Source of the DNA: an uncultured Clostridia bacterium
Lineage (GTDB): Bacteria > Bacillota > Clostridia > UBA1381
Direction: 5' to 3'
DNA: 64,000 nucleotides
Assembly: GCA_947626135.1 (NCBI GenBank)
Contig: CANQQZ010000009.1
Span: 32,713 to 96,712, forward strand
Below, piece by piece: positions 50,471 through 60,019 of the stretch. Within the stretch, counting starts at the first letter, position 1. Each line of letters begins with the position of its first letter. Under the pieces are notes generated by a model, which saw only the letters and a program-made list of their open reading frames with translations, was not told where the DNA came from and did not search any database. Made by a program: the position numbers and the translations under genes.

Positions 50471-51865
50471 TTATGATTTTATCAGCGGCAGCTTTACCGT
50501 AAACAATGCATAGCTCTCGGAATCGGATTCCACGCTTATCGTACCCCGAAAGGATTCTGCTGCCGCCTTTGCGATTGCCAATCCCAATCCGTAGCCGGAA
50601 TCCTCCGTGTATGTCCTTGCCTTGTCCGAACGGTAAAACCTGTCGAAAATGTGCGGCAGGTCGGCTTCGTCTATACCCGTACCCGTATTTCTTACAGTAA
50701 GATGAGCGTCAGCGGACTTCTTTTTCAGACTCACCTCGATCGAGCCGCCTGACGGAGTATATTTCACAGCGTTATCCAGCAAAATCATAACGAGCCTCTT
50801 AAGCTGTTCGGAATCCGCGGCGACATTCACGCCGTCCTCTATTTGTGAGTCGAGCCGTATATTCTGCTCAAATACACGAGCCTCCATAACAAGCAGTATG
50901 TTTTTTACGATCTCTGTCCACGAGACGCTCCCGAAAACACGAGTTGACGCGTCATGTCCCGCACGCGCAAGATAAAGAAGGCTGTTCGTCAGCTTATTCA
51001 TGCGTCCGGTCTCATCCTTGATATACATCAGCCATTTTCTGTCCTCGTCATCCGCCCCGTCGCGGGAAAGCAAAACATCTATGTTCGTATTTATAGCCGC
51101 CAGCGGCGTTTTCAGCTCATGCGATGCATCGGCAATAAACTGCTTCTGCTTATTGTACGCCTCCTCTATCGGTTTGATGGAGCGATTGGCGAAAAATAAG
51201 CTTATAAACACGGTGACAATTATAGCGGCGGCGGCTATAAGCAGCAGGCGAAGCGCGAACATACGCAATATGTTGATCTCATAGGAAATTTCCGTGAACG
51301 CTATAACGCATCCTTCGTCAAGGCGCTTTATCGCGTACTGCCAATTTGAAACGCTGCCGTCCGAATTGACCTCGCGGAGCTTTCCGCCGTCCCTGCCCGA
51401 GCTCAGAAGCTCCGCCGCGCGCTCACTGTAAAAATCCTCCGTCATGGAAAACGCCATAGTAACCTCTTTAACGTTTCCCTCCATATCCGTAATTACGGAA
51501 AAGGTGGGCGAAAACTCCTGATTCCTGCCGAAATCCAGACGCTCATTCAAATCCTCCGGAGCCTCGGCGCCGCGCGGCTCCTTACGCCCTTCCGGCGCAT
51601 CCGGGCTTTCATGTTCGCCCCTTTTTTCGGGATACGGGGATGCCTCCCGCGCGGCTCCGGAAATATCCGGCGCGTCCTTTTCCGGCGGCGTCTCATGGCT
51701 TATTCTCCGCTCCGCCATCTTTATCTCGTTTTCAAGCTTGCGGTCCGTAGAGCTTCTCAAGCCCTGATATACCATAAGATAATTCAGACCGAAGCTGCAT
51801 ATTATCAGCGCGGCAATGGTGGCGGAGCTTACCGCGAGAAAGTTGTTGCGCAGTTTCTTAAACAT
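50471..51865 (-). CDS. Sensor histidine kinase with Pro/Glu-rich extracytoplasmic loop
   Basis: FIADASHELKTPLAAINTNIDVLL; LVMILLDNAVKYTPSGG; GLGLAIAKAA. Confidence 0.95.
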   Translation of the reverse strand: MFKKLRNNFLAVSSATIAALIICSFGLNYLMVYQGLRSSTDRKLENEIKMAERRISHETPPEKDAPDISGAAREASPYPEKRGEHESPDAPEGRKEPRGAEAPEDLNERLDFGRNQEFSPTFSVITDMEGNVKEVTMAFSMTEDFYSERAAELLSSGRDGGKLREVNSDGSVSNWQYAIKRLDEGCVIAFTEISYEINILRMFALRLLLIAAAAIIVTVFISLFFANRSIKPIEEAYNKQKQFIADASHELKTPLAAINTNIDVLLSRDGADDEDRKWLMYIKDETGRMNKLTNSLLYLARAGHDASTRVFGSVSWTEIVKNILLVMEARVFEQNIRLDSQIEDGVNVAADSEQLKRLVMILLDNAVKYTPSGGSIEVSLKKKSADAHLTVRNTGTGIDEADLPHIFDRFYRSDKARTYTEDSGYGLGLAIAKAAAESFRGTISVESDSESYALFTVKLPLIKS

Positions 51866-51868
51866 ACC

Positions 51869-52546
51869 CTACTCCTTCAGCTTTAACGTGTACCCCACTC
51901 CGCGCACCGTTGCTATTATAACGTTTTTGCTGACGGACGCGAGCTTATTTCTCAAAAAATGTATATATACCTCGACGTGATTTGCATCAGCTTCCGAGTC
52001 GAAGCCCCATAGCTTTTCTATTATCTGCTCCTTTGAAAGCACGGCGTTCTTATTAAGCATTAAATATTCCAGAAGCTGCGCTTCCTTGCGCGTAAGCTCC
52101 AACACTCCGCCGTCGTGCTTTAAAAGCAGCCGCGCCGTGTCGAGCGTTATATCCCCGAAGCTCATACCGTCCGCGGCGACTATTTCACCCTTGCGTCTGC
52201 CGAGAGCTCTTATGCGCGCGAGAAGCTCGGATGTGTCAAACGGCTTCGCCAGATAATCATCGGCGCCGTTGTCAAGCCCCGCCACCTTATCTGCGACGTC
52301 GCTTTTCGCCGTCAGCAGTATAATCGGCACGTCGAATCCGTCGGCGCGAACTCTTTTTAATATCTCTATTCCGTCCATTTTCGGGAGCATCCAGTCAAGC
52401 ACCACAACATCGTAAATGCCGCTTAAAATATAGTCAAGACCGTCCTCTCCGTCATAAACCACATCGGCTATGTAACCGCTCTTTTTCAATATCTGACCCA
52501 GCGCCTCCGCTAAGCGCCGCTCGTCCTCAACGACCAATATGCGCAT
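51869..52546 (-). CDS. OmpR-family response regulator
   Basis: MRILVVEDERRLAEALGQILKKSGY; DVVVLDWMLPKMDGIEIL; winged-helix C-term. Confidence 0.96.
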   Translation of the reverse strand: MRILVVEDERRLAEALGQILKKSGYIADVVYDGEDGLDYILSGIYDVVVLDWMLPKMDGIEILKRVRADGFDVPIILLTAKSDVADKVAGLDNGADDYLAKPFDTSELLARIRALGRRKGEIVAADGMSFGDITLDTARLLLKHDGGVLELTRKEAQLLEYLMLNKNAVLSKEQIIEKLWGFDSEADANHVEVYIHFLRNKLASVSKNVIIATVRGVGYTLKLKE

Positions 52547-52646
52547 GATCTCACCTCTTGTAATTATTGTGTAATATTACGATAACATAATTTTCTTAAA
52601 TATGTCTTAAAATCATAAAATTATCCAAAAAATTTACATAAAATGC

Positions 52647-52675
52647 TTGCATTGTATATGACAATATGCTATAAT
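52647..52675 (+). promoter_or_regulatory. Sigma70-type promoter on the plus strand with no CDS downstream
   Basis: TTGCAT-17 nt-TATAAT. Confidence 0.75.
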
Positions 52676-52681
52676 ACAAGA

Positions 52682-52871
52682 TGTAGATGAATTTAATTAA
52701 TTACCTACCCTTTTATCCTATACACAGCGTAATAGATTGCGCGGACATCCGCAGTCCGCGCCTTTCTTCCGCTTTTATCCGCAGCCCTGACAGCGAGGGC
52801 TGCTTTTCCTTTATATAAATACGCTGTGCGGATATGCACAGCGCACGGCGGAGGGGTCCCCTCCGCTTTTT
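52682..52871 (+). ncRNA. Candidate novel structured ncRNA, about 190 nt
   Basis: Promoter at 52647-52675; stems 52723-52731/52820-52828, 52739-52746/52754-52761, 52781-52788/52796-52803, 52822-52829/52836-52843; terminator 52848-52866 plus TTTTT. Confidence 0.6.
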
Positions 52872-54030
52872 ATTCCTTATTTTCCACATGCGTGACCTCG
52901 CCGAATACCTGAACCCAGCCGGCTGCGAATTCATCCGTCTTTTCGTCCAGCCACACGTAAATCTCATCGGCATTTTCGCCGCCGGCACGCAGACTGCCGG
53001 CTTTCGGCTCATCCGGCGCATCGGTCGTGTACACCTCGGAGAAGGGATCTATCTCAACATGATACGCCTGCTTGTCATGAACCTTTTTATCTCTTGCGCC
53101 CGCGATCGACGAATTATACTCGCTGTCCTTCATAACCGCAAGCCCGTCCGGGAAATAATAGTATCTCCCGTCATCGCGCACTACGGAAGGCGAAAAATCC
53201 ATGTACTGTCTGCCCGGAGCATCGAGCGAATCGGCAAAGTAATCCATCCAGTCCCAATAATTTATTTCATAAGCATCTCCCGAGCCGCTGCTCACCTTCA
53301 GAGGACTGCGGCGGTCGTTTGCAAGAACGTTGATTTCAAAGCTTGTCCGCATGGTATGCCACGGCATGTTATTGTATTCTATGACCAGTCCATGCCGCCC
53401 CGGCTCAGCCATGTCAATCACTCCCGGACGTATCTTATATTCATCCGCGTTCAAAACGCGCTCTCCTCCGCCCGCGTAGGACGCTGTAACCACAATGCCT
53501 CCAAACAGCGCATTCGTGTCGTCGGCGTCCGTGAAAATCATTTTATCGGGATTTTCCTTGTCAAGCGGAGCACCGGCAAAATAAATATTCGATCCGTAAG
53601 CGTGCACAGCCGTAACAAGAGTCGATTCCGGCTCCTTATATACGCGCTCATTGTGAACAACATTATCCGGCAGCTCCATGCTTACATCCAAAACGCGCGG
53701 GTGGCTTTTGCACAGCAGCTGCAATTTATCCCTGCTGAATTTGATATAATAATCCGACGCGTAATCCGAACCGCCCGCCTCATTGTCGAGCGCGCTGACG
53801 AGCTTGCTCGAATTTCCTTCGCCGACAAGCCTGTACCAGAACAGATTTTCCTTGTCCGCGCTCATTTTCTCCTCGAGCATCGACATAAGCGTCCTGGAAT
53901 ATTCGTTGCATTCGCGCGCATGAGCGTTATCCACGCTCGCCAAAATCGACGGCACGAAGGCTATCCCCGCCGCGCACAGCACGGCAAGCAAAAGCAACGC
54001 GGTCGCCGCGGTCATTAATATACGTTTCAC
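52870..54030 (-). CDS. Hypothetical membrane-anchored protein, pseudopilin-like N-terminus, no recognised family
   Basis: Continuous ORF with an N-terminal TM (MKRILMTAATALLLLAVLCAAGIAFVPSILA) and a long extracytoplasmic region. Confidence 0.65.
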   Translation of the reverse strand: MKRILMTAATALLLLAVLCAAGIAFVPSILASVDNAHARECNEYSRTLMSMLEEKMSADKENLFWYRLVGEGNSSKLVSALDNEAGGSDYASDYYIKFSRDKLQLLCKSHPRVLDVSMELPDNVVHNERVYKEPESTLVTAVHAYGSNIYFAGAPLDKENPDKMIFTDADDTNALFGGIVVTASYAGGGERVLNADEYKIRPGVIDMAEPGRHGLVIEYNNMPWHTMRTSFEINVLANDRRSPLKVSSGSGDAYEINYWDWMDYFADSLDAPGRQYMDFSPSVVRDDGRYYYFPDGLAVMKDSEYNSSIAGARDKKVHDKQAYHVEIDPFSEVYTTDAPDEPKAGSLRAGGENADEIYVWLDEKTDEFAAGWVQVFGEVTHVENKE

Positions 54031-54197
54031 ACCCCGCCTCCTTTCCGGATATCGCCCGAAGCCGCCGTGAGATTAACAGCATGGACTGTGCTTCCCATAC
54101 GAAAAATCCAAACGGCGGCTGATTTGTAAAACGGCGCAAAAACACGGCGATACGGGAGATCGCCGTGTTTTAAAACCTGATCAAAGCAATACGTCAA

Positions 54198-55400
54198 TTA
54201 TTCCTCAATCGCGGTGACAACGCCCGAACCAACTGTTCTGCCGCCCTCACGGATAGCGAAACGAAGACCAACCTCGATAGCTATCGGTGTAATGAGCTCA
54301 ACATTCATCGTTACGTTATCGCCGGGCATGCACATCTCTGTACCCTCGGGAAGGCTGATTATACCTGTAACATCTGTTGTTCTGAAATAGAACTGGGGTC
54401 TGTAGTTGTTGAAGAACGGCGTATGACGTCCGCCCTCTTCCTTTGTCAGAACATAAACCTCGCCGGTAAACTTGGTGTGCGGGTGAATTGTTCCGGGAGC
54501 CGCAAGTACCTGACCGCGCTCAATTTCGTTTCTCTGAACACCGCGGAGAAGCGCGCCGATATTGTCGCCTGCCTCAGCGTAATCGAGAAGCTTTCTGAAC
54601 ATTTCGATACCGGTAACTACGACCTTTCTCTTCTCCTCTGTAAGACCAACGATTTCAACCTCCTCGTTGAGCTTTAACTGACCTCTCTCAACACGGCCCG
54701 TAGCAACGGTACCGCGGCCTGTGATCGAGAAGATATCCTCGATAGGCATAAGGAACGGCTGGTCAGCCTTTCTCTCCGGAGTCGGGATATAGGTGTCAAC
54801 AGCATTCATAAGCTCCCAAATGCACTTGTACTCGGGCGCATCCGGATCTGTGGATGTTGACTCGAGAACGCCGAGCGCCGTACCTATGATAATCGGAATA
54901 TCGTCGCCGGGGAACTCATATTCGCTGAGGAGCTCTCTAACCTCCATCTCAACAAGCTCAAGGAGCTCGGGATCGTCAACCTGGTCGCTCTTGTTCAGGA
55001 ATACTACGATATAGGGAACGCCAACCTGACGCGAAAGAAGGATGTGCTCTCTCGTCTGGGGCATCGGACCGTCAGCAGCCGATACAACGAGGATAGCGCC
55101 GTCCATCTGCGCGGCACCGGTAATCATGTTCTTAACGTAGTCAGCGTGTCCCGGGCAGTCAACGTGAGCATAGTGACGTGAATCAGTCTCGTACTCAACG
55201 TGAGCGGTAGAAATTGTGATTCCTCTTTCTCTCTCCTCGGGAGCCTTATCGATCTGGTCATAAGCCTCAAACTGAGCCTGACCCTTCAGAGCCAAAACCT
55301 TTGTTATAGCCGCTGTAAGAGTGGTCTTGCCGTGGTCAACGTGACCGATGGTACCGATGTTAACATGCGGTTTGGTTCTTTCAAATTTAGCCTTTGCCAT
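54198..55400 (-). CDS. tuf: Elongation factor Tu
   Basis: [27 protein letters not shown]. Confidence 0.99.
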   Translation of the reverse strand: MAKAKFERTKPHVNIGTIGHVDHGKTTLTAAITKVLALKGQAQFEAYDQIDKAPEERERGITISTAHVEYETDSRHYAHVDCPGHADYVKNMITGAAQMDGAILVVSAADGPMPQTREHILLSRQVGVPYIVVFLNKSDQVDDPELLELVEMEVRELLSEYEFPGDDIPIIIGTALGVLESTSTDPDAPEYKCIWELMNAVDTYIPTPERKADQPFLMPIEDIFSITGRGTVATGRVERGQLKLNEEVEIVGLTEEKRKVVVTGIEMFRKLLDYAEAGDNIGALLRGVQRNEIERGQVLAAPGTIHPHTKFTGEVYVLTKEEGGRHTPFFNNYRPQFYFRTTDVTGIISLPEGTEMCMPGDNVTMNVELITPIAIEVGLRFAIREGGRTVGSGVVTAIEE

Positions 55401-55531
55401 TGTAATAATTCCTCCTTAAATTAATCTATTACATTAATAAATTCATTGTACAATCTTTTAATGAAAAAATCAAGTGTTTTTTCATATTTACGGCAATTTA
55501 TTCGGTATTTTTCCCCTTTTGCCGTTAATTA

Positions 55532-57643
55532 TCAGTCATTTTTAGCTCGTTCGCTGATAATTTTCTCCTGAATCGACTTGGGTACCTCGCTGTAATGCGA
55601 CGGCTCCATAGTGTACTGTCCGCGTCCCTGAGTGCCGGAACGAAGAATCGTCGCATAACCGAACATCTCGGAAAGCGGAACCTCCGCCGTAACCTGCGTA
55701 ACACCGCCGGAACGAACCTCCTGGCTCTTTATCATGCCGCGTCTTGAAGAAAGGTCTCCGATAACGAAACCCAGATAATCATCCGGAGCTATTACGTTAA
55801 CGAGCATGATAGGCTCCTTCAGCACGGGATCGGACTTCTTCATGCCCTCCTTGAATGCCATAGAAGCGGCGATCTTGAACGCCATTTCCGAAGAGTCGAC
55901 CTCATGGTACGAACCATCATAGAGCGTAGCCTTCAGGTCAACAACGTTGTATCCGGCGAGCACGCCGTTAAGCATAGCGCCCTGAATACCGGCGTCTACA
56001 GCCGGGATATATTCCTTCGGAATAGCTCCTCCGACAACCGCATTTTCAAATACGTAGCCTTCTCCCTCTGCGAGCGGCTCAAACTTGATGAATACGTGTC
56101 CGTACTGTCCTTTACCGCCGGACTGACGCGCATACTTGTGCTCGATATTGACGGGCTTTCTGAACGCCTCTCTGTAGGATACCTGCGGCGTTCCGACATT
56201 TGCCTCGACCTTGAACTCTCTTAACAGTCTGTCAACGATAATTTCAAGATGAAGCTCGCCCATGCCGGCGATAATCGTCTGTCCGGTCTCCTCGTCCGTA
56301 TACGTTTTAAATGTCGGGTCTTCCTCGGCAAGCTTCGACAAAGCGATACCCATCTTTTCCTGACCCGCCTTAGTCTTAGGCTCTATCGCAACACGGATAA
56401 CCGGCTCGGGGAAGTCCATCGACTCCAGTATGATCGGATGCTTTTCATCGCAGAGCGTTTCGCCTGTCGTTGTGTTGGACAGACCTACAGCCGCCGCGAT
56501 ATCTCCCGAATATATGATATCCAGATCCTCTCTGTGGTTTGCGTGCATTTGCAGGATACGTCCCATTCTCTCGCGTTTTCCCTTGCAGGAATTGAGCACG
56601 TAGGAGCCCTTTTCAAGCACACCGGAATATACGCGGAAATAGCAGATTTTACCTACAAACGGGTCTGTCGCAATCTTGAATGCGAGCGCCGCGAACGGAG
56701 CGTCGTCAGACGAGGGTCTCTCATCCTCCTCATCCGTCTCCGGATTGATACCCTTGATATTGGGAACGTCCGTCGGAGCGGGCATATACTCTATAATCGC
56801 GTCAAGAAGCATCTGCACGCCCTTGTTTCTGTACGCTGTTCCGCAAAGCATGGGAACAATTTCGTTATTAATCGTAGCCTTGCGGAGAGCCAGCTTAAGC
56901 TCTTCAACGCTGATTTCCTCATCGCTGAGGAACTTTTCAAGCAGCGCCTCGTCCGTTTCGCAAATGGCTTCCACCATCTGCTGATGGTACTCCTCAGCCT
57001 GCTCCAGCATATCCTCCGGAATCGCTTCCTTGTGATACTTCTCTCCCAGCTCGTCCTCGTAGATCTCAGCATCCATGTTCATAAGGTCGATGATGCCCAC
57101 AAAGCTGTCCTCGGCGCCTATCGGAAGCTGAATCGGAACGCCGTTCGCCTGAAGTCTCTCGTGGACCATGTTTACAACGTTATAAAAATCCGCGCCCATG
57201 ATATCCATTTTATTAACGAAAATCATACGCGGTACGCTGTAGTCGTCAGCCTGACGCCAAACGGTCTCAGACTGCGGTTCAACGCCGCCCTTGGCGCACA
57301 TAACCGTTACAGAACCGTCCAGAACTCTCAGCGAGCGCTGAACCTCAACGGTAAAGTCAACGTGTCCCGGTGTATCTATTATATTTATTCTGTGCTTAAC
57401 GCCGCCATACGGTCCTTCCTTCGGCTCCCAGAAGCATGTTGTGGCAGCGGACGTAATTGTAATTCCGCGCTCCTGCTCCTGCGCCATCCAGTCCATCGTA
57501 GCCGCACCGTCATGCGTTTCGCCTATTTTATGATTGATACCGGTGTAGTACAAAATTCTCTCGGTCGTAGTGGTCTTTCCGGCGTCAATATGCGCCATGA
57601 TACCGATATTTCTTGTATGTTCGAGTGAATATTGTCTTGCCAA
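55532..57643 (-). CDS. fusA: Elongation factor G
   Basis: [35 protein letters not shown]. Confidence 0.99.
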   Translation of the reverse strand: MARQYSLEHTRNIGIMAHIDAGKTTTTERILYYTGINHKIGETHDGAATMDWMAQEQERGITITSAATTCFWEPKEGPYGGVKHRINIIDTPGHVDFTVEVQRSLRVLDGSVTVMCAKGGVEPQSETVWRQADDYSVPRMIFVNKMDIMGADFYNVVNMVHERLQANGVPIQLPIGAEDSFVGIIDLMNMDAEIYEDELGEKYHKEAIPEDMLEQAEEYHQQMVEAICETDEALLEKFLSDEEISVEELKLALRKATINNEIVPMLCGTAYRNKGVQMLLDAIIEYMPAPTDVPNIKGINPETDEEDERPSSDDAPFAALAFKIATDPFVGKICYFRVYSGVLEKGSYVLNSCKGKRERMGRILQMHANHREDLDIIYSGDIAAAVGLSNTTTGETLCDEKHPIILESMDFPEPVIRVAIEPKTKAGQEKMGIALSKLAEEDPTFKTYTDEETGQTIIAGMGELHLEIIVDRLLREFKVEANVGTPQVSYREAFRKPVNIEHKYARQSGGKGQYGHVFIKFEPLAEGEGYVFENAVVGGAIPKEYIPAVDAGIQGAMLNGVLAGYNVVDLKATLYDGSYHEVDSSEMAFKIAASMAFKEGMKKSDPVLKEPIMLVNVIAPDDYLGFVIGDLSSRRGMIKSQEVRSGGVTQVTAEVPLSEMFGYATILRSGTQGRGQYTMEPSHYSEVPKSIQEKIISERAKND

Positions 57644-57776
57644 AATATTTTCCTCCTTTCAATAAAGGTAAACAATTTATATTGTATAATCGTAATTGTT
57701 GTGTTGATTGTTCGGTTTCCGCAACACTCACGGAAACGTGTGATTTCGCCGAACCTCACACATGACGATACGCAAT

Positions 57777-57899
57777 GAGATTTTGTTCCGAATGTTTTTG
57801 GGGCAAAAGCTCTATGCAGATTGCCTTTATGAGAAGCGATGGCGTACATTCGGTACGTCGAGCTTCGAATAATGGTGAGATGCGACGAGATTTTGTTCC
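57777..57899. repeat. Intergenic repeat element bounded by 13-bp direct repeats GAGATTTTGTTCC
   Basis: Exact copies at 57777-57789 and 57887-57899 in the rpsG-fusA spacer. Confidence 0.6.
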
Positions 57900-57903
57900 A
57901 AAA

Positions 57904-58392
57904 TTACCACCTATAGTGAGCGAATGCTTTATTCGCCTCAGCCATCTTATGTGTATCCTCACGCTTCTTGACGGAACCGCCGGTACCGTTGATGGCATCG
58001 ATAAGCTCATTCGCGAGTCTTTCCTTCATGGTCTTTTCATTACGAGTTCTTGCGTAATTGGTAAGCCAGCGGAGACCGAGCGTCTGACGTCTTTCGGGGC
58101 GAACCTCCATAGGAACCTGGTATGTGGCGCCGCCGACACGTCTCGCCTTAACCTCGAGAACGGGCATGATATTGTCCATTGCCTGCTGGAAAGCCTCAAG
58201 CGGATCCTTGCCGGTCTTTTCGCTGACAATATCAAACGCTCCGTACACAATCTTCTGCGCGACGCCCTTTTTGCCGTCAAGCATTATGTTGTTTATGAGC
58301 TTTGTGACAACTATACTGTTGTAAACCGGATCAGGCAATACTTCTCTTTTCGCAATAAAACCTTTTCTTGGCACTTTTCTTCCCTCCTTCAT
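57904..58392 (-). CDS. rpsG: 30S ribosomal protein S7
   Basis: [37 protein letters not shown]. Confidence 0.97.
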   Translation of the reverse strand: MKEGRKVPRKGFIAKREVLPDPVYNSIVVTKLINNIMLDGKKGVAQKIVYGAFDIVSEKTGKDPLEAFQQAMDNIMPVLEVKARRVGGATYQVPMEVRPERRQTLGLRWLTNYARTRNEKTMKERLANELIDAINGTGGSVKKREDTHKMAEANKAFAHYRW

Positions 58393-58532
58393 AGATTATG
58401 GGACGTATAATCCCTCATGAATATCACAGGTACTCTGAATTTATTTTTTCAAAATTCCGTAAGCGCGTATCATATTATATGAATATAACCCGATATGCAC
58501 TTGTGATACGCGATTTAACGGTTATCCGTCAA

Positions 58533-58958
58533 TCACTTTTTCTTAGCTTCCTTCGGTCTCTTGGCACCGTACTTGGAGCGTCCCTGGAGACGTCCGTTAA
58601 CACCCTGCGCATCAAGAGTACCTCTTATAATGTGGTATCTTGTACCGGGCAAGTCGCGCACTCTGCCGCCTCTTATAAGAACAACGCTGTGCTCCTGGAG
58701 ATTGTGACCGATGCCGGGGATGTAAGCCGTAACCTCGATACCGTTAGTAAGGCGAACTCTGGCGATTTTTCTCAATGCCGAGTTAGGCTTCTTCGGTGTT
58801 ATCGTTCTTACTGACGTACATACTCCGCGCTTCTGCGGCGAGCTCTTGTCTGTCGTCTTCTTCTTTAACGAATTGAGCGACTTGTTGAGCGCCGGAGCGG
58901 TTGACTTCTTTCTCGATGTCTTTCTACCTGTTTTAACAAGCTGGTTAAACGTAGGCAT
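58533..58958 (-). CDS. rpsL: 30S ribosomal protein S12
   Basis: [13 protein letters not shown]...[50 protein letters not shown]. Confidence 0.99.
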   Translation of the reverse strand: MPTFNQLVKTGRKTSRKKSTAPALNKSLNSLKKKTTDKSSPQKRGVCTSVRTITPKKPNSALRKIARVRLTNGIEVTAYIPGIGHNLQEHSVVLIRGGRVRDLPGTRYHIIRGTLDAQGVNGRLQGRSKYGAKRPKEAKKK

Positions 58959-59134
58959 ACCGTGTTACACTTCCTTTCTTCAGATTTTTATTATTACGCG
59001 CATTCTTCGCGGCAAGCTCCCGGAATCCCGTGACCGATCCGACGCCGGACTCCGCTGCCGGATATCCTTTGTCACCGATTCGGCGCACATAATCATCGGG
59101 GAGTTTATTTGCGAAGCCATGCTGCGGAATAAGC

Positions 59135-59386
59135 TCATTTTAATATAACAGCGCAGCTTGAGCCGACGTCTATACCGCAGAGCTCGCCGAGGGACTTCAT
59201 TGTTTCAACCTCCGTAACCTCCACGCTATGCTCGTCCGCAGCTTTTTTCAGGACCGCTGTCATTTTTTCATCCACGTCCGCCGCGACAAAGAGCTTTTGC
59301 GCCCTTCCCTCGTTAATCGAACGCAGCGATTGCTTATAGCCTATATGCAATTTCTGCCTTTCGGCATCGCTAATCATTTTTTCCAC
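59135..59386 (-). CDS. L7Ae/L30e/Gadd45-family ribosomal protein (YbxF-like)
   Basis: 83 aa; SINEGRAQKLFVAADVDEKMTAVLKKAADEHSVEVTEVETMKSLGELCGIDVGSSCAVIL; upstream of rpsL. Confidence 0.88.
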   Translation of the reverse strand: MEKMISDAERQKLHIGYKQSLRSINEGRAQKLFVAADVDEKMTAVLKKAADEHSVEVTEVETMKSLGELCGIDVGSSCAVILK

Positions 59387-59479
59387 ACTCCGTATGAATT
59401 AATATGGCTTTTCTACAGCATTTTTGTGTATTTTTACCCGCGTCAGGGTACAAATATCCCATAAATGCCGACTTTTTTG

Positions 59480-59508
59480 ATTATACAAAATATTCCCGCG
59501 ATTGTCAA
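59480..59508 (-). promoter_or_regulatory. Consensus promoter of the L7Ae-rpsL-rpsG-fusA-tuf operon
   Basis: Minus strand TTGACA-17-TATAAT. Confidence 0.85.
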
Positions 59509-59560
59509 GTGCTTTTTAGTTGTTTTTGCAAATTTTTTGCGATTTTCATGAAATTCGGTA

Positions 59561-59589
59561 TTGACAAATAAAAAACTATATACTATAAT
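59561..59589 (+). promoter_or_regulatory. Consensus promoter of tRNA-Thr
   Basis: TTGACA-17-TATAAT. Confidence 0.88.
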
Positions 59590-59612
59590 GTCAGTGTTGC
59601 TTTTTTAAGCAT

Positions 59613-59688
59613 GCTGACGTAGCTCAGTTGGTAGAGCACTTCATTGGTAATGAAGAGGTCGGCGGTTCGACTCCGCTCGTTAGCTCCA
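59613..59688 (+). tRNA. tRNA-Thr (anticodon GGT), CCA encoded
   Basis: GCTGACG acceptor pairs with CGTTAGC; anticodon stem-loop CTTCA-TTGGTAA-TGAAG; GGTTCGACTCC T-loop. Confidence 0.95.
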
Positions 59689-59694
59689 TGAAAT

Positions 59695-59735
59695 ACCGCA
59701 TAGTTAAGCCATTTTCGGCACTATGCGGTGTTTTG
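59695..59735 (+). terminator. Terminator after tRNA-Thr
   Basis: accgcatagt...actatgcggtgtttt. Confidence 0.8.
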
Positions 59736-59895
59736 GTTTTAAGGGCTTTCCGAGTTCTGTCCACCATTTGTCCACCAATCATCTATAATTAAGATAAAAT
59801 ATTTAGACTTGGCAATCAATATACGTTACCGCAATTAAAACGGCTTCGTCCTTTGAGTATCGCTTCATATGTATAACTTTCGATTAAAAATTAAA

Positions 59896-59929
59896 GGGAG
59901 ATTACAGCACCACAGTGCTGTAATCTCCC
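59896..59929 (-). terminator. Terminator after integrase
   Basis: gggagattacagcac-caca-gtgctgtaatctccc, 15-bp perfect stem, T-rich on the minus strand. Confidence 0.8.
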
Positions 59930-60019
59930 TCAATAACTGATTTTTTTGTTGCTCATCAATTCTCCGCCTTGATATGCGGCTTTAATTTCGAGTTTTATAG
60001 GTGTCAGCCCAACGAACCT

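Noticed and set aside
52682-52871. 6S RNA assignment for the ncRNA
   Set aside because: 5' and 3' ends do not pair into the long closing stem expected of 6S RNA
52834-54018. 394-aa plus-strand ORF opposite the orphan membrane protein
   Set aside because: The minus-strand ORF has a proper signal-anchor start and the plus ORF begins inside the ncRNA terminator region; shadow ORF more likely
56249-57628. 459-aa plus-strand ORF opposite fusA
   Set aside because: Antisense to a highly conserved gene; no RBS context or recognisable domain; typical shadow ORF
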